Origin: HRBIN35 sp036741875
GTDB lineage: Bacteria > Patescibacteriota > Minisyncoccia > UBA6257 > HR35
Assembly: GCA_036741875.1 (NCBI GenBank)
Contig: DAINRM010000001.1
Span: 70,038 to 134,037 of the forward strand
DNA length: 64,000 bases
Direction: 5' to 3'
A program made the translations under genes and the position numbers. Positions 28,183 to 39,011 of the stretch are shown here, in pieces (the stretch's first letter is position 1; each line of letters opens with the position of its first letter). Under the pieces are notes generated by a model. The model was not told the origin of the DNA, did not search any database, and saw only the letters and a list, made by a program, of their open reading frames with translations.

Positions 28183-30794
28183 TATTTTTTAGGAGTCAAG
28201 ATTAAATTTCCGTCACTTTTTACATCTATAAAAACCTTTTGTCCACTTTTTAGCTTATTAGCAATAATTTTTTCTGCCAAAGGATCTAAGATGTATTTTT
28301 GAATAGCTCTTTTAAGAGGTCTAGCACCAAAGGCTTCATCAAATCCTTTTTCAATTAAAAGTTCTTTAGTGCTTTCACTAAACTCTATATGAATATTCCT
28401 TTCTTCAAGTTTTTCTTTTACTTTCTTAAGTTGAATTTCTACTATCTTTCTTAAAACATCTTTGCTTAGAGGTTTGAAGATAATTATTTCGTCAATTCTG
28501 TTTAGAAATTCAGGTTTAAAGAATTCTTTTAATGTTGACATCAATCTATCTTTAAGATTTTCTATTTCTGAATCTGAAACTGTAAAACCTAAAGAACCTG
28601 TTTTTCTAAAGAGATGAGTGCCTACATTTGAAGTCATAATAATGATAGTATTTTTAAAACTTACTGTTACTCCTTTACTATCTGTTAATCTTCCATCATC
28701 TAAAACTTGAAGTAAAATATTAAAAACTTCAGGATGAGCTTTTTCTATTTCATCAAATAATATCAAACTATAAGGCCTATATTTAACTGCTTCAGTAAGT
28801 TGACCACCCTCTTCATAACCAACATAACCAGGAGGAGAACCTATAAGTTTAGCTACTGAATGTGGTTCCATATATTCAGACATATCAATTCTTATCATAG
28901 CTTTTTCGTCATTAAACATAAATTCAGCTAAAGCTTTAGCTAATTCTGTCTTCCCTACTCCTGTTGGACCTAAAAACAAGAAGGAGGCAATAGGTTTATT
29001 TTCCTCTTTAAGACCAGCTCTGGCTCTTCTTAAAGCATTAGCTACTGCTCTAATAGCTTCTTCTTGGCCAACAACTCTTTGACTTAAAATTTCTTCAGCT
29101 CGAAGAAGTTTTTCTGCTTCATTTTCCATGATCTTGCTTACAGGAATACCAGTCCATCTTGAAACTACTTGAGCGACATCTTCTTCAGTAACGTAATCTC
29201 TAATAAAAGAATACTTAGATTTTTTAAATTCTCCTTCCAATTCTTTAAGCTTTTTCTCTACTTGAGGAATTTCACCATAAATAATCTCTGCTAGTCTTGT
29301 CAGATCACCATTTCTTTCTGCTTCTATTTCTTCAATTTTAAGTTCATCTAATTTTTTCTTTAATTCTAAGTATTTTTCTTTTAGACCTTTTTCTGTTCTC
29401 CATTTAAAAGAGAGTCTTTCTTCTTCTTTTTTAAGTTTATTTATTTTATTTTCAAGAGATTTTAATTTATTTTTATTTTTTGAATCAACCTCTCGAGCTA
29501 AAGCTTCTCTTTCTATTTCTAACTTTCTTATTTCTTTTCTAATATTTTCTATTTCTGGTGGTAAGGTTTCAATATGAATTCTCAAAGAAGAACATGCTTC
29601 ATCTATTAGATCAATAGCTTTATCAGGAAGAAATCTATTAGTAATATATCTTGCTGAAAGTTTAACAGCGGCTACAATAGCTTCATCAAGAATTTTTACC
29701 CCATGGTGAAGTTCGTATTTTTCTCTTAGACCTCTCAATATAGCAATAGTGTCTTCTATGCTTGGTTCATTAACAATTACAGGTTGAAATCTTCTAGCAA
29801 AAGCAGCATCTTTTTCGATATAAAGCTTATAATCTCTAAAAGTAGTAGCTCCAATAACTCTTAAATCTCCTTTAGTTAAAGCTGGTTTAAGTAAATTAGC
29901 AGCATCAATAGCTCCTTCAGCAGCACCGGCACCTACAAGAGTATGCATTTCATCAACAAAAATGATAAACTTATTAGGATTTAATTGAATTTCTCTGATG
30001 ATGGCTTTTAATCTATCTTCAAACTCTCCTCTAAATTTAGAGCCAGCAATTAAAGCTCCAATGTCTAGGGAAAGAATATTCACATTCTTTAAAGATTCAG
30101 GAACTTCTCCTCTCACTATTCTTTGGGCTAAACCCTCAACTATAGCTGTTTTACCAACCCCTGGTTCTCCAATAAGAACAGGATTATTTTTAGTTCTTCT
30201 TGAAAGAATTTCAATAATTCTTCTAATTTCTTGTTCTCTACCAATAATAGGATCAAGTTTATTTTTTTTAGCTAAATCAGTGAGATTTACTGTATACTTT
30301 TCTAAAACCTTGTATTTAGATTCTGGAAATTCATCAACAACTTTTTGTCCTTTTCTTAAATTATTCAAAATAGATTGAATTTTTTCTAAAGTAAGACCAA
30401 ATCTTTCTAAAATAATTCTGGCTACTGATCGCACTTCAGCTAACGCTAAAAGAAGATGTTCAAGAGAAGTAAATTCGTCTTGCATTTTTTTAGTAAAATA
30501 AAAAGCTCTATCTATTACTTGAGAGGCTTCATTACTTAAATAAATAGAAGCAACTTCACCAGTAGAAAATATTCTAGGTATTCTTTCAAGTTCTCTTTCT
30601 ACTACATTCAAAACGAGCTGAGGATTAATTTTAGCTTCACTAAAAATATCTTTTATTAAATCTTCGCCAACAGTAATTACTCCCCATAAAATATGAAGAG
30701 CTCTAATTTCATTGTGATGAAGTTCAAGAGCTTTATCTTGAGATTTCATCAAGGCTTCCTGAGCTTTGAGAGTAAATTTATTATTAGGTATCAT
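28182..30794 (-). CDS. clpB: ATP-dependent disaggregase ClpB
   Basis: AAA+ chaperone that rescues aggregated proteins with DnaK, important at high temperature. At 870 residues it has all ClpB parts: a Clp N-domain (1-145), AAA1 with GEPGVGKT (about 208) and FVDEMHTLVGAG, a long coiled-coil middle domain (about 410-530), and AAA2 with GPTGVGKTELAK (about 605) and EEGGQLTEAVK. There is no ClpP-docking IGF-type loop that I can see, and the middle domain rules out ClpA. The promoter is placed so close that the mRNA is probably leaderless. Confidence 0.95.
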   Translation of the reverse strand: MIPNNKFTLKAQEALMKSQDKALELHHNEIRALHILWGVITVGEDLIKDIFSEAKINPQLVLNVVERELERIPRIFSTGEVASIYLSNEASQVIDRAFYFTKKMQDEFTSLEHLLLALAEVRSVARIILERFGLTLEKIQSILNNLRKGQKVVDEFPESKYKVLEKYTVNLTDLAKKNKLDPIIGREQEIRRIIEILSRRTKNNPVLIGEPGVGKTAIVEGLAQRIVRGEVPESLKNVNILSLDIGALIAGSKFRGEFEDRLKAIIREIQLNPNKFIIFVDEMHTLVGAGAAEGAIDAANLLKPALTKGDLRVIGATTFRDYKLYIEKDAAFARRFQPVIVNEPSIEDTIAILRGLREKYELHHGVKILDEAIVAAVKLSARYITNRFLPDKAIDLIDEACSSLRIHIETLPPEIENIRKEIRKLEIEREALAREVDSKNKNKLKSLENKINKLKKEEERLSFKWRTEKGLKEKYLELKKKLDELKIEEIEAERNGDLTRLAEIIYGEIPQVEKKLKELEGEFKKSKYSFIRDYVTEEDVAQVVSRWTGIPVSKIMENEAEKLLRAEEILSQRVVGQEEAIRAVANALRRARAGLKEENKPIASFLFLGPTGVGKTELAKALAEFMFNDEKAMIRIDMSEYMEPHSVAKLIGSPPGYVGYEEGGQLTEAVKYRPYSLILFDEIEKAHPEVFNILLQVLDDGRLTDSKGVTVSFKNTIIIMTSNVGTHLFRKTGSLGFTVSDSEIENLKDRLMSTLKEFFKPEFLNRIDEIIIFKPLSKDVLRKIVEIQLKKVKEKLEERNIHIEFSESTKELLIEKGFDEAFGARPLKRAIQKYILDPLAEKIIANKLKSGQKVFIDVKSDGNLILTPKK

Positions 30795-30801
30795 TATTTA
30801 T

Positions 30802-30830
30802 ATTATATCACAAATTAAGCAGTTTGTCAT
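30802..30830 (-). promoter_or_regulatory. clpB promoter predicting a leaderless mRNA
   Basis: On the minus strand ATGACA (30825-30830), a 17-base spacer and a perfect TATAAT (30802-30807). Only seven bases separate the -10 box from the clpB ATG at 30794, so transcription should begin at or one base before the start codon. No heat-shock CIRCE repeat is visible. Confidence 0.75.
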
Positions 30831-30832
30831 TT

Positions 30833-31294
30833 TTAAGAAGTGACTTTTATTTTAAGTTTTGCTTTAATATCATAACCTAAATTAATAATTAGTTCATATT
30901 CACCTTCTTTTTCAATTTTTCCTTTAAGCTCTATCTGGAATTTAGAAACTTCTATACCCTTATCTTTTAAAGCTTTAATAATTTTTTCTTTTGTGACCGG
31001 ATTGAAAATTTGTCCTTTTTCTCCTTTTTTAATCTTAAATTCTAAAACCAATTTTTCTATTTCTTCTTTTAAAAACTCTACTCTTTCTCTTCTTTCTTCA
31101 ATCTTAGTTGAAAGAAGCATACTTTTAAGTTCTCTTTCTAATCTTTCTTTAGTTGCTAAGGTTACTTTACCTAAAGAAACTAAATATCTAAAATAACCTG
31201 GTCTTACTTTAACTACTTCACCTCTTTGTCCTAAATTGGGTATATCTTCTAAAAGTAAAACAGGAAGTTTTTTTTCTTTTTTTCTTTTTTTCAT
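30833..31294 (-). CDS. rplI: 50S ribosomal protein L9
   Basis: The N-terminal domain has VLLLEDIPNLGQRGEVVKVRPGY, the family signature, then a long charged helix and a C-terminal rRNA-binding domain. At 153 residues it carries a short basic extension (MKKRKKEKK) before the usual start. Presence of L9 argues against CPR groups reported to lack it. It lies between ctpA and clpB on the same strand. Confidence 0.93.
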   Translation of the reverse strand: MKKRKKEKKLPVLLLEDIPNLGQRGEVVKVRPGYFRYLVSLGKVTLATKERLERELKSMLLSTKIEERRERVEFLKEEIEKLVLEFKIKKGEKGQIFNPVTKEKIIKALKDKGIEVSKFQIELKGKIEKEGEYELIINLGYDIKAKLKIKVTS

Positions 31295-31304
31295 TTTTAA
31301 AATT

Positions 31305-32489
31305 TTATAAACCTCTGACGACCTCTATTCCTTTTTTAATAACCGGATCATCTAATTCATTTTTAATTTTTTCTTTTTCTATTTCTTTTACCTCAATATC
31401 TGGCTTTAGACCATTACCTTCGAGTTTGGTGCCATTAGGTGTTAACCAGTAAGCTATAGTGATTTTAAGCATTTTTCCATCTAATCTAAAAACTTGTTGA
31501 ACACTTCCTTTACCATAACTTTTACTTCCTATAATTTTGACACCTAAATTATCTCTTAAAGCACCAGCAAAAATTTCAGAGGCTGAGGCTGATCCTTCGT
31601 TAATAAGAATAACCATTTTAAGATTGCTTAAATTACCCGGTCCTTCAGATTTTATTTTCGAAATAGTTTTATCTCTTTTAAGTTCTTGTAAAATTACTTG
31701 CCCCCTTGGTAAAAACATTTCAGACATTTGAATAGCTACCTCAAGAAATCCTCCAGGGTTATTTCTTAAATCCAAAATCCAATATTTTGCTCCTCCTTTT
31801 TGAAGATTTTTATAAGCTTTAATAAACTCATTATAAGTTGTTAAATTAAAATTATTAACTTTGATATAACCAATATTTCCTGAAAGCAGTTTATATTTAA
31901 CCGCGGGAATTTTTATTTCTTCTCTAATTATTTCTAAATCTTTAGGTTCTAACCATTCATCTCTATAAATAGTGAGGATAACTTTTGTCCCTGCTTTACC
32001 TCTAATTTTTGTAACTGCTACATCAAGAGGCATGTTAGAAGTATCTTCTCCATTAATTTTCAAAATTTTATCTCCAGGTTTAATTCCTGCTCTTTCTGCT
32101 GGTGTTCCTTCAAGTGGAGAAATAACGGTTAAAACGCCATTTCTTATACCTATCTCCATACCCACACCACCAAAAGAACCTGACATATCTTCTTCAAAAA
32201 TCTTGGTTTGATTTTCATCATAAATTTCAGAATAAGGATCGTTAAGAGATTTTAAAAGACCACGAGAGGCTTCTAAAATCGCTTTCTCTTTATCTATTTT
32301 CTCTGGTTCAACAAAAAATTTATTCATTATTTCCCAAGTACGGTAAAATATCCTCATTTCTTTATTAGAAAAATAAAGATCTTTTTGATCAGCTAAAATG
32401 AAATTTTGTCTATAACTATTAAAATTAAATAGAAGAAAAAAAAGTGCCAAAGGAAAAATTATAAGAAAAAAATTCTTGAATTTTTTCAT
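31305..32489 (-). CDS. ctpA: Carboxy-terminal processing protease (S41 family)
   Basis: Periplasm-facing serine protease with an N-terminal membrane anchor (about residues 6-23), a PDZ domain (about 100-185, VGMEIGIRNGVLTV ... GDKILKINGED) and the S41 catalytic domain. The Ser/Lys dyad lies in GSASASEIFAGAL (Ser near 302) and GSKSYGKGSVQ (Lys near 327). Length 394 is normal for CtpA/Prc of small bacteria. Its start codon faces that of recO: the two ATGs overlap as CATG on opposite strands. Confidence 0.92.
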   Translation of the reverse strand: MKKFKNFFLIIFPLALFFLLFNFNSYRQNFILADQKDLYFSNKEMRIFYRTWEIMNKFFVEPEKIDKEKAILEASRGLLKSLNDPYSEIYDENQTKIFEEDMSGSFGGVGMEIGIRNGVLTVISPLEGTPAERAGIKPGDKILKINGEDTSNMPLDVAVTKIRGKAGTKVILTIYRDEWLEPKDLEIIREEIKIPAVKYKLLSGNIGYIKVNNFNLTTYNEFIKAYKNLQKGGAKYWILDLRNNPGGFLEVAIQMSEMFLPRGQVILQELKRDKTISKIKSEGPGNLSNLKMVILINEGSASASEIFAGALRDNLGVKIIGSKSYGKGSVQQVFRLDGKMLKITIAYWLTPNGTKLEGNGLKPDIEVKEIEKEKIKNELDDPVIKKGIEVVRGL

Positions 32490-33144
32490 GATTTATTTCA
32501 AAATAAGAGGAATAGTAATTTATAAAGAAAGAATTAAAGAAAACGACGCTAATGTTTATATTTTAACAAAAAAAGAAGGAATTCTGAAAATATATGTTCA
32601 AGGTCTTTTTAAAATAAAAAGTAAAAATCTTCCGCTTCTTCAAATAGGTAATTATTTACAAATTTTTGGTCTTAAAGAAGGAAATAATTTAAAACTTATT
32701 TCTGTTCTACCTTTAAAAACAAAACTTTTTTATTTTAAAAAATATTCTTATCTTTACCTTTGGAGTTTTTTTCTTTTAACAAAAATAAATCTTTTAGAAA
32801 CAGATCCCTTTATATGGAAAATATATAGTCATTTAGAAAGGTTTATCATTAAAAAAAATTTTTATCATTATCTTATTTTTCATCTCCTTAGAACCTTAGG
32901 TTTTGAACCAGAAATTTTAAGGTGCTTTAATTGTCAAAGAAAATTAAAAAAAGAAATTTATTTTGATGGAAAAAAAGCTCTTTTTTGTAAATTTTGTAAA
33001 AAACCAGCCTATCAAAAAATATCTTATTTAGAATGGCTTAAGGCTATAAAAATAAAATCTAAAAATAAAATTCCCGAAGAAGTACCTAATTTTTTAAAAA
33101 CTATTCTTAAAAACTATTTTAAAAATTTAAGAAGACTATCTTAA
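32488..33144 (+). CDS. recO: DNA repair protein RecO
   Basis: Helps load RecA at gaps with RecF/RecR. The N-terminal OB fold begins YFKIRGIVIYKERIKENDANVY; a zinc site is formed by CFNC and CKFC (about residues 153-176). I take ATG 32488 rather than the longer frame from 32476, because the RecO fold starts right after it. Length is about 218 residues. Divergent from ctpA with overlapping start codons. The sequence is divergent but the order of elements is right. Confidence 0.8.
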   Translation: MIYFKIRGIVIYKERIKENDANVYILTKKEGILKIYVQGLFKIKSKNLPLLQIGNYLQIFGLKEGNNLKLISVLPLKTKLFYFKKYSYLYLWSFFLLTKINLLETDPFIWKIYSHLERFIIKKNFYHYLIFHLLRTLGFEPEILRCFNCQRKLKKEIYFDGKKALFCKFCKKPAYQKISYLEWLKAIKIKSKNKIPEEVPNFLKTILKNYFKNLRRLS

Positions 33145-33157
33145 AATTAAGTTTAAG

Positions 33158-35011
33158 ATGATTGCTTTTTTGGAAGAATTGGAAGAAGAATTAAAAAATA
33201 AAGAAAGCAAAAGAAAAAGAGTTAAAAGAGGCATAGAATTTCTAAAGGAAGAAGAAAATAAAGAAGAAATTGAAGAAGTTAAAAGCGGTTATATTAAAAC
33301 ACCAAAGTTTAGATTTAATTTTCAAAAGATTGTTAATAAACTTCTCTTTTTTTCTTTTTTTCTTTTTGTTTTTGTTTTTTCAATTTTTATCATTACCAAT
33401 TTTTTATCTAAAAAGCCACCTCAGGAATTAAGTTTTAATGTTATCGGACCTTTAGAAGTTAACTCCTTAGAAGAAAATATTTTCAGCATCAAAGTAAATA
33501 ATTTTTCTCTACAAGAGCTAAGTGATGTTAGTTTAACTATTTTTTTATCTGAAGGTGCTTATTTTTTAGATAGCGAAGAAAAGGAAAGGGTTTTTGATTT
33601 AGGTAAAATAAAAAGCAATACTTCAACTGAAGTTTCTTTTAATCTTATTTTCTTAAATGAAGGAGATAAAAAAGAAAAAATTAAAGCTATTTTAAGATAT
33701 AAAATTAAAACAAAACCTTACATTTTTGAAGATTCTAAGGAATTTTTTGTTTTAGTAAAAAATTCTCCGCTTATAGTTATCGCTTCATTTCCTGAAGAAA
33801 TTTATACTCTTCAACCTTTTGAATCAAAAATTAGCGTTTTAAATTCATCTTTTGAAAATTTAAATGATATAAATATAAAAATAACACCACCTCAAGAGTT
33901 TGAATTTTTAGAATCTCAACCGCCTTCTGAAGATATGGAATGGAACTTTATAGAAATAAAATCAAAAGAAAAAAAGGAAATATCATTTTTAGGAAATTTC
34001 AAAAATTTACCCCTTTTTCCCTTTTTTGATGCTAAAGTAAGTTTTAGTTGGCGAGGAAAAAGTTTTTCTTTAAGTCCTCAAACATTTAAACTCTCTATTA
34101 AAGAAAATCCTATAAAGATAGAAATTGTTTCCAATCCCAAAGGCGACAGTGTCAATTTAGGAAGTTCTATTTCTTATATTTTAAAAATTAAAAATAAAGG
34201 AGATATAGTTTTAAGAGAAAACCAAGTAAAGATAAATTTTAGTGATCTTTTTGATATTAAAAGTGTAAAGATTGGCAAAAATGCTTATTTTTCTTCTATA
34301 GATAATGCTATTTATTTTAATAGTCGGTATGAACCCAAACTTTTAGAAATAAAACCAGGAGAGGAAGTGAATTTAAGTTTTTCTGCTCGTCTCTTCAACT
34401 CCTATCCCATTTTAGGAGAAAAAAATAAAAATTTTACTTCTAAAGTTTTTATAGAATTTAAAACTCCGAGTATCCCACCTCAAGTTAAATCTTTTTACAA
34501 CAAAGAATTTATTATTAAATTGGAAGATATAAAAAAAATTATTGGCAAATTTGAAATAGATAGTTTTCTTGTTTATAAAGACAAATTAATAGAAAATAGT
34601 GGTCCTTTTCCATTAGAAAAAGAAGTTCCTACTACTTTAACCTTACATTTTAAGATTAAAACCTTAGGAGAAGATTTTAAAGATTTTTACATTTCAGGTA
34701 AATTACCTCCTTACGTAAACTTTACAGGAAAGGTTGCCGGAGATGTCTTAGGAGAAAATTTTTCTTATGATAATAAAACAGGAGAGTTTTCATATTTCGT
34801 TTCTAATCTTCCAGCTAATTTAGGTTATACGGAAAAAGAACTTGATTTAGCTTTTCAAATTATTGTTTTATCTCCAGCTAACTTGGATCCTCGATATTTA
34901 GAGCTTATACCTTCTTTTAATTATAAAGTTACTAGTGTTTTTACTAATACCAATTTTACTGGCTCTACACAAAGTATTAATGCTAGCGAAATTATTTATG
35001 AATTAAAATAA
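33158..35011 (+). CDS. Membrane-anchored surface protein with Ig-like/CARDB repeats
   Basis: 617 residues. A charged cytoplasmic N-terminus (1-55) precedes one membrane helix (about 60-85); the rest, outside, is a chain of beta-sandwich repeats with phrases such as NVIGPLEVNSLEENIFSIKV, LKIKNKGDIVLRENQVKI and LTLHFKIKTLGEDF, typical of CARDB/DUF11-like adhesion modules. There is no catalytic motif. It lies between recO and glyS on the same strand, 13 and 9 bases apart. Perhaps a cell-surface or attachment protein; the specific role is unknown. Confidence 0.65.
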   Translation: MIAFLEELEEELKNKESKRKRVKRGIEFLKEEENKEEIEEVKSGYIKTPKFRFNFQKIVNKLLFFSFFLFVFVFSIFIITNFLSKKPPQELSFNVIGPLEVNSLEENIFSIKVNNFSLQELSDVSLTIFLSEGAYFLDSEEKERVFDLGKIKSNTSTEVSFNLIFLNEGDKKEKIKAILRYKIKTKPYIFEDSKEFFVLVKNSPLIVIASFPEEIYTLQPFESKISVLNSSFENLNDINIKITPPQEFEFLESQPPSEDMEWNFIEIKSKEKKEISFLGNFKNLPLFPFFDAKVSFSWRGKSFSLSPQTFKLSIKENPIKIEIVSNPKGDSVNLGSSISYILKIKNKGDIVLRENQVKINFSDLFDIKSVKIGKNAYFSSIDNAIYFNSRYEPKLLEIKPGEEVNLSFSARLFNSYPILGEKNKNFTSKVFIEFKTPSIPPQVKSFYNKEFIIKLEDIKKIIGKFEIDSFLVYKDKLIENSGPFPLEKEVPTTLTLHFKIKTLGEDFKDFYISGKLPPYVNFTGKVAGDVLGENFSYDNKTGEFSYFVSNLPANLGYTEKELDLAFQIIVLSPANLDPRYLELIPSFNYKVTSVFTNTNFTGSTQSINASEIIYELK

Positions 35012-35020
35012 TAAATAACT

Positions 35021-36358
35021 ATGAAGGATTTAGAAAAAATAATTTACATTTTAAAACAAAGAGGTTTTGTTTTTCCTTCTCAAGAAATTTATGGAGGATT
35101 AAAGGGTGTTTATGAGTATGGACCTTTAGGGGTTCTTTTAAAAAATAAAATTAAAAATTTATGGTTAAAAGATACTGTTTTCAAAAGAGAAAATATTTTT
35201 CTTATTGAATCAAGTATTTTAGGGTTAAGAAAAACTTATGAAGCTTCTGGTCATTTAGAACATTTTCATGATTTACTTATTGAATGTAAAAGTTGCCATC
35301 AAAGATTTAGAGCTGACCATCTTTTTGAAGGAGATTATGGAGAAGTAAATTATAAAGAAGGTAAAGCTCTTTGTCCTTTATGTCAAGGAGAGCTTACAGA
35401 AGCAAGAACTTTTAGTTTAATGTTTAAAACTTATGTTGGACCTGTTGAAGAATTAGCTTCCGAAGCTTACTTAAGACCCGAAACTGCTCAAGGGATGTTT
35501 TATAATTTCAAAAATGTTTTAAATTCAATGAGACCAAAACTTCCTTTTGGTATTGCTCAAATCGGAAAAGCTTTTAGAAATGAAATTACACCTAAAAATT
35601 TTCTTTTCAGAATGAGAGAATTTGAACAAATGGAATTAGAATTTTTTGTTAAACCAGAAGAGGCATCTAAGTGGTTTGAATATTGGGTTGAGGAAAGATT
35701 TAACTTTTATCTAAAATTAGGATTTAAAAAAGAAAATTTAAAAAAACATGTTTATCCTAAGGAAGAGTTGGCACACTATTCAGATGCTACTGTTGATATT
35801 TATTATAATTATCCTTTTGGTTTTAAAGAGCTTGAAGGAATTGCTAATAGAACTGATTATGATTTAAAAAGACATTCAGAATATTCTGGAGAAGATTTAA
35901 GGTATTTTGATGAAGAAAAAAAAGAAAAATATTATCCTTATATTATAGAACCTTCAGTTGGTTTAGATAGACTTCTTTTTGCAATTTTTGTAGAATTTTA
36001 CGATGAAGATGAGGTTGATGGTGAAAAAAGAAATGTTTTTAGGTTTCCTCCGTTTTTAGCACCAATTGAAGTTTGTGTTTTACCTTTATTAAGCAATAGA
36101 GAAAACTTAGTTAAAAAAGCTCAAGAAGTTTATAAATATTTAAAAGAAAATGATTTTATTTGCGTTTATGATGATTCAGGTTCAATCGGTAAAAGATATC
36201 GAAGACAAGATGAAATTGGAACTCCTTTTTGTTTAACCATAGATTTTCAAACTTTAGAAGATAATACTTTAACAATAAGAAATAGAGATACTACTGAACA
36301 AGAAAGAATAAAGATTGAAGAGTTAAAAGATTATTTAAAAGAAAAATTAAAGTTTTAA
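35021..36358 (+). CDS. glyS: Glycyl-tRNA synthetase (homodimeric class II type)
   Basis: Charges tRNA-Gly. The protein starts with the class II motif region (YGGLKGVYEYGPLGVLLKN), has a zinc-binding insertion with CKSCHQRF and CPLC, then LRPETAQGMF, FRNEITPKNFLFRMREFEQ (motif 2) and VGLDRLLFAI (motif 3), and a C-terminal anticodon-binding domain (YDDSGSIGKRYRRQDEIG). Length 445 is typical of the archaeal/eukaryal-like alpha2 enzyme also found in Gram-positives and CPR. Confidence 0.95.
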   Translation: MKDLEKIIYILKQRGFVFPSQEIYGGLKGVYEYGPLGVLLKNKIKNLWLKDTVFKRENIFLIESSILGLRKTYEASGHLEHFHDLLIECKSCHQRFRADHLFEGDYGEVNYKEGKALCPLCQGELTEARTFSLMFKTYVGPVEELASEAYLRPETAQGMFYNFKNVLNSMRPKLPFGIAQIGKAFRNEITPKNFLFRMREFEQMELEFFVKPEEASKWFEYWVEERFNFYLKLGFKKENLKKHVYPKEELAHYSDATVDIYYNYPFGFKELEGIANRTDYDLKRHSEYSGEDLRYFDEEKKEKYYPYIIEPSVGLDRLLFAIFVEFYDEDEVDGEKRNVFRFPPFLAPIEVCVLPLLSNRENLVKKAQEVYKYLKENDFICVYDDSGSIGKRYRRQDEIGTPFCLTIDFQTLEDNTLTIRNRDTTEQERIKIEELKDYLKEKLKF

Positions 36359-36371
36359 ATTATTTCTTTTG

Positions 36372-36445
36372 TGGGCGGGAGAGGACTCGAACCTCTAACC
36401 TTCGGCACGTCAAGCCGACGCTCTAACCAGTTGAGCTACCCGCCC
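36372..36445 (-). tRNA. tRNA-Val (anticodon GAC)
   Basis: A 74-base cloverleaf. Acceptor GGGCGGG/CCCGCCC, anticodon stem TCGGC/GCCGA with loop TTGACGT giving GAC, T-arm GGTTCGAGTCC. CCA is not encoded. Its first ten bases are also the last codons and the TAG stop of the CheY-like gene on the same strand. Confidence 0.93.
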
Positions 36446-36816
36446 TTTTTTTCCTCAAAAAATTTTTTTATTTTTGAAACTAAATCATCTAACGAAACTT
36501 TAGCCTTAACAAAGTATTCAATAGCACCTAAATTAATTCCTTTGTCTATATCTTCTGGTTGTCCTAACTGAGAAACGATTATTATTGGAATTGATTTTAA
36601 ATTGGGATCTTTCTTTAGATCCTCTAAAAATCCAAATCCTGTCTTTTTAGGCAAAATTATATCTAATAAAACTAAATCTGGAAGTTCAGTAATTATTTTT
36701 TGTAAACCTTCTTCTCCATCAGTTGCAGTGACAACTTCAAAACCTTCTTTTTTTAATTTTTTTTCCAAAGCTAATCTTAAAAAATTGTCGTCTTCTATAA
36801 TCAAAATTTTAGGCAT
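36436..36816 (-). CDS. CheY-like single-domain response regulator
   Basis: 126 residues, one receiver domain: acidic pair EDD (residues 8-10), phosphorylatable Asp in LVLLDIILP (about 53), Ser/Thr position in IIIVSQLG and the Lys in YFVKAKV. There is no output domain. No histidine kinase is seen in the window. The last codons, KKGG-stop, lie inside tRNA-Val, whose conserved TAG at positions 8-10 supplies the stop codon. It is the first protein gene after the 16S rRNA on the same strand. Confidence 0.9.
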   Translation of the reverse strand: MPKILIIEDDNFLRLALEKKLKKEGFEVVTATDGEEGLQKIITELPDLVLLDIILPKKTGFGFLEDLKKDPNLKSIPIIIVSQLGQPEDIDKGINLGAIEYFVKAKVSLDDLVSKIKKFFEEKKGG

Positions 36817-36824
36817 TTCATTAA

Positions 36825-36877
36825 ATTTTTAGAATCTTAACGTTTCGGGTGTTTTTAGAAAGAATCTGATTAAGGGA
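36825..36877 (-). repeat. 3' arm of the 16S processing stem
   Basis: Pairs with 38457-38509. About 50 bases of each arm are complementary with only two single-base bulges. This is the double-stranded precursor stem that RNase III would cut to release pre-16S rRNA. Confidence 0.85.
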
Positions 36878-36908
36878 TCAGCTTAGAAAAGTTTGATCAA
36901 GGCTTTTA

Positions 36909-38455
<1,547 letters not shown>

Positions 38456-38456
38456 A

Positions 38457-38509
38457 TCCCATTAATCAGATTCTTTCTAAAAAACCCGAAACGTTAAGAT
38501 TCTAAAAAT
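38457..38509 (-). repeat. 5' arm of the 16S processing stem
   Basis: Complement of 36825-36877 (see that entry). The arm ends only a few bases before the mature 5' end, so the gene is tightly enclosed. The match between the two sides also shows that both ends of the 16S locus belong together and that its unusual 3' end is not a chimeric join. Confidence 0.85.
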
Positions 38510-38589
38510 AATTTTTAGAGAACCTTAAAATCTTCAAATCAACAGATTTACAATTCTATTATAACTAAAAAGAAAAAAGAAGTCAATAT

Positions 38590-39003
38590 TTATCTTTCTA
38601 GATTTTGAGTTGAAGTTGAAGAAGTTGTTATATTTTGTTGGTTTTGTGGTGCTAAAACTTTAGTTTTGTTTTTTATAAAATCTATTAATTGGGAATCATC
38701 TTTTAAATAAGTCAAAAAAATAACTTTTTGAGGATTAAAATAAATAAAGTTTTGTGGTCCCCATACAGCATCAGAAAATCTTTGTAAGGACAGATTACCA
38801 TCCTGGCTTACATTAACAAAAACGGGATTATAAATTTTGTATGGGTTAAACAAACTTCTTTCTCCCAAATAAATATTTCCTCCTTCAACTACTATCATTA
38901 CATATTTAGGCTTAAAAATACTTGTAAAAGAAAAAACCAAAAGAAGGCCAACCAAGAAACCAGAGATTATAGAAAAGATAAGATAAAGATAATTTTTACT
39001 CAT
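38590..39003 (-). CDS. Hypothetical single-span membrane protein
   Basis: 137 residues with one N-terminal membrane helix (about 7-29), an outside beta-rich domain (YVMIVVEGGNIYLG, PVFVNVSQDGNLSL, FIYFNPQKVIFLTYL) and a Gln/Thr/Ser-rich tail. No family that I recognise. It lies nine bases downstream of aspS on the same strand, probably in its transcript, and is the last gene before the 16S rRNA. Confidence 0.6.
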   Translation of the reverse strand: MSKNYLYLIFSIISGFLVGLLLVFSFTSIFKPKYVMIVVEGGNIYLGERSLFNPYKIYNPVFVNVSQDGNLSLQRFSDAVWGPQNFIYFNPQKVIFLTYLKDDSQLIDFIKNKTKVLAPQNQQNITTSSTSTQNLER

Positions 39004-39011
39004 TGTTGTTT

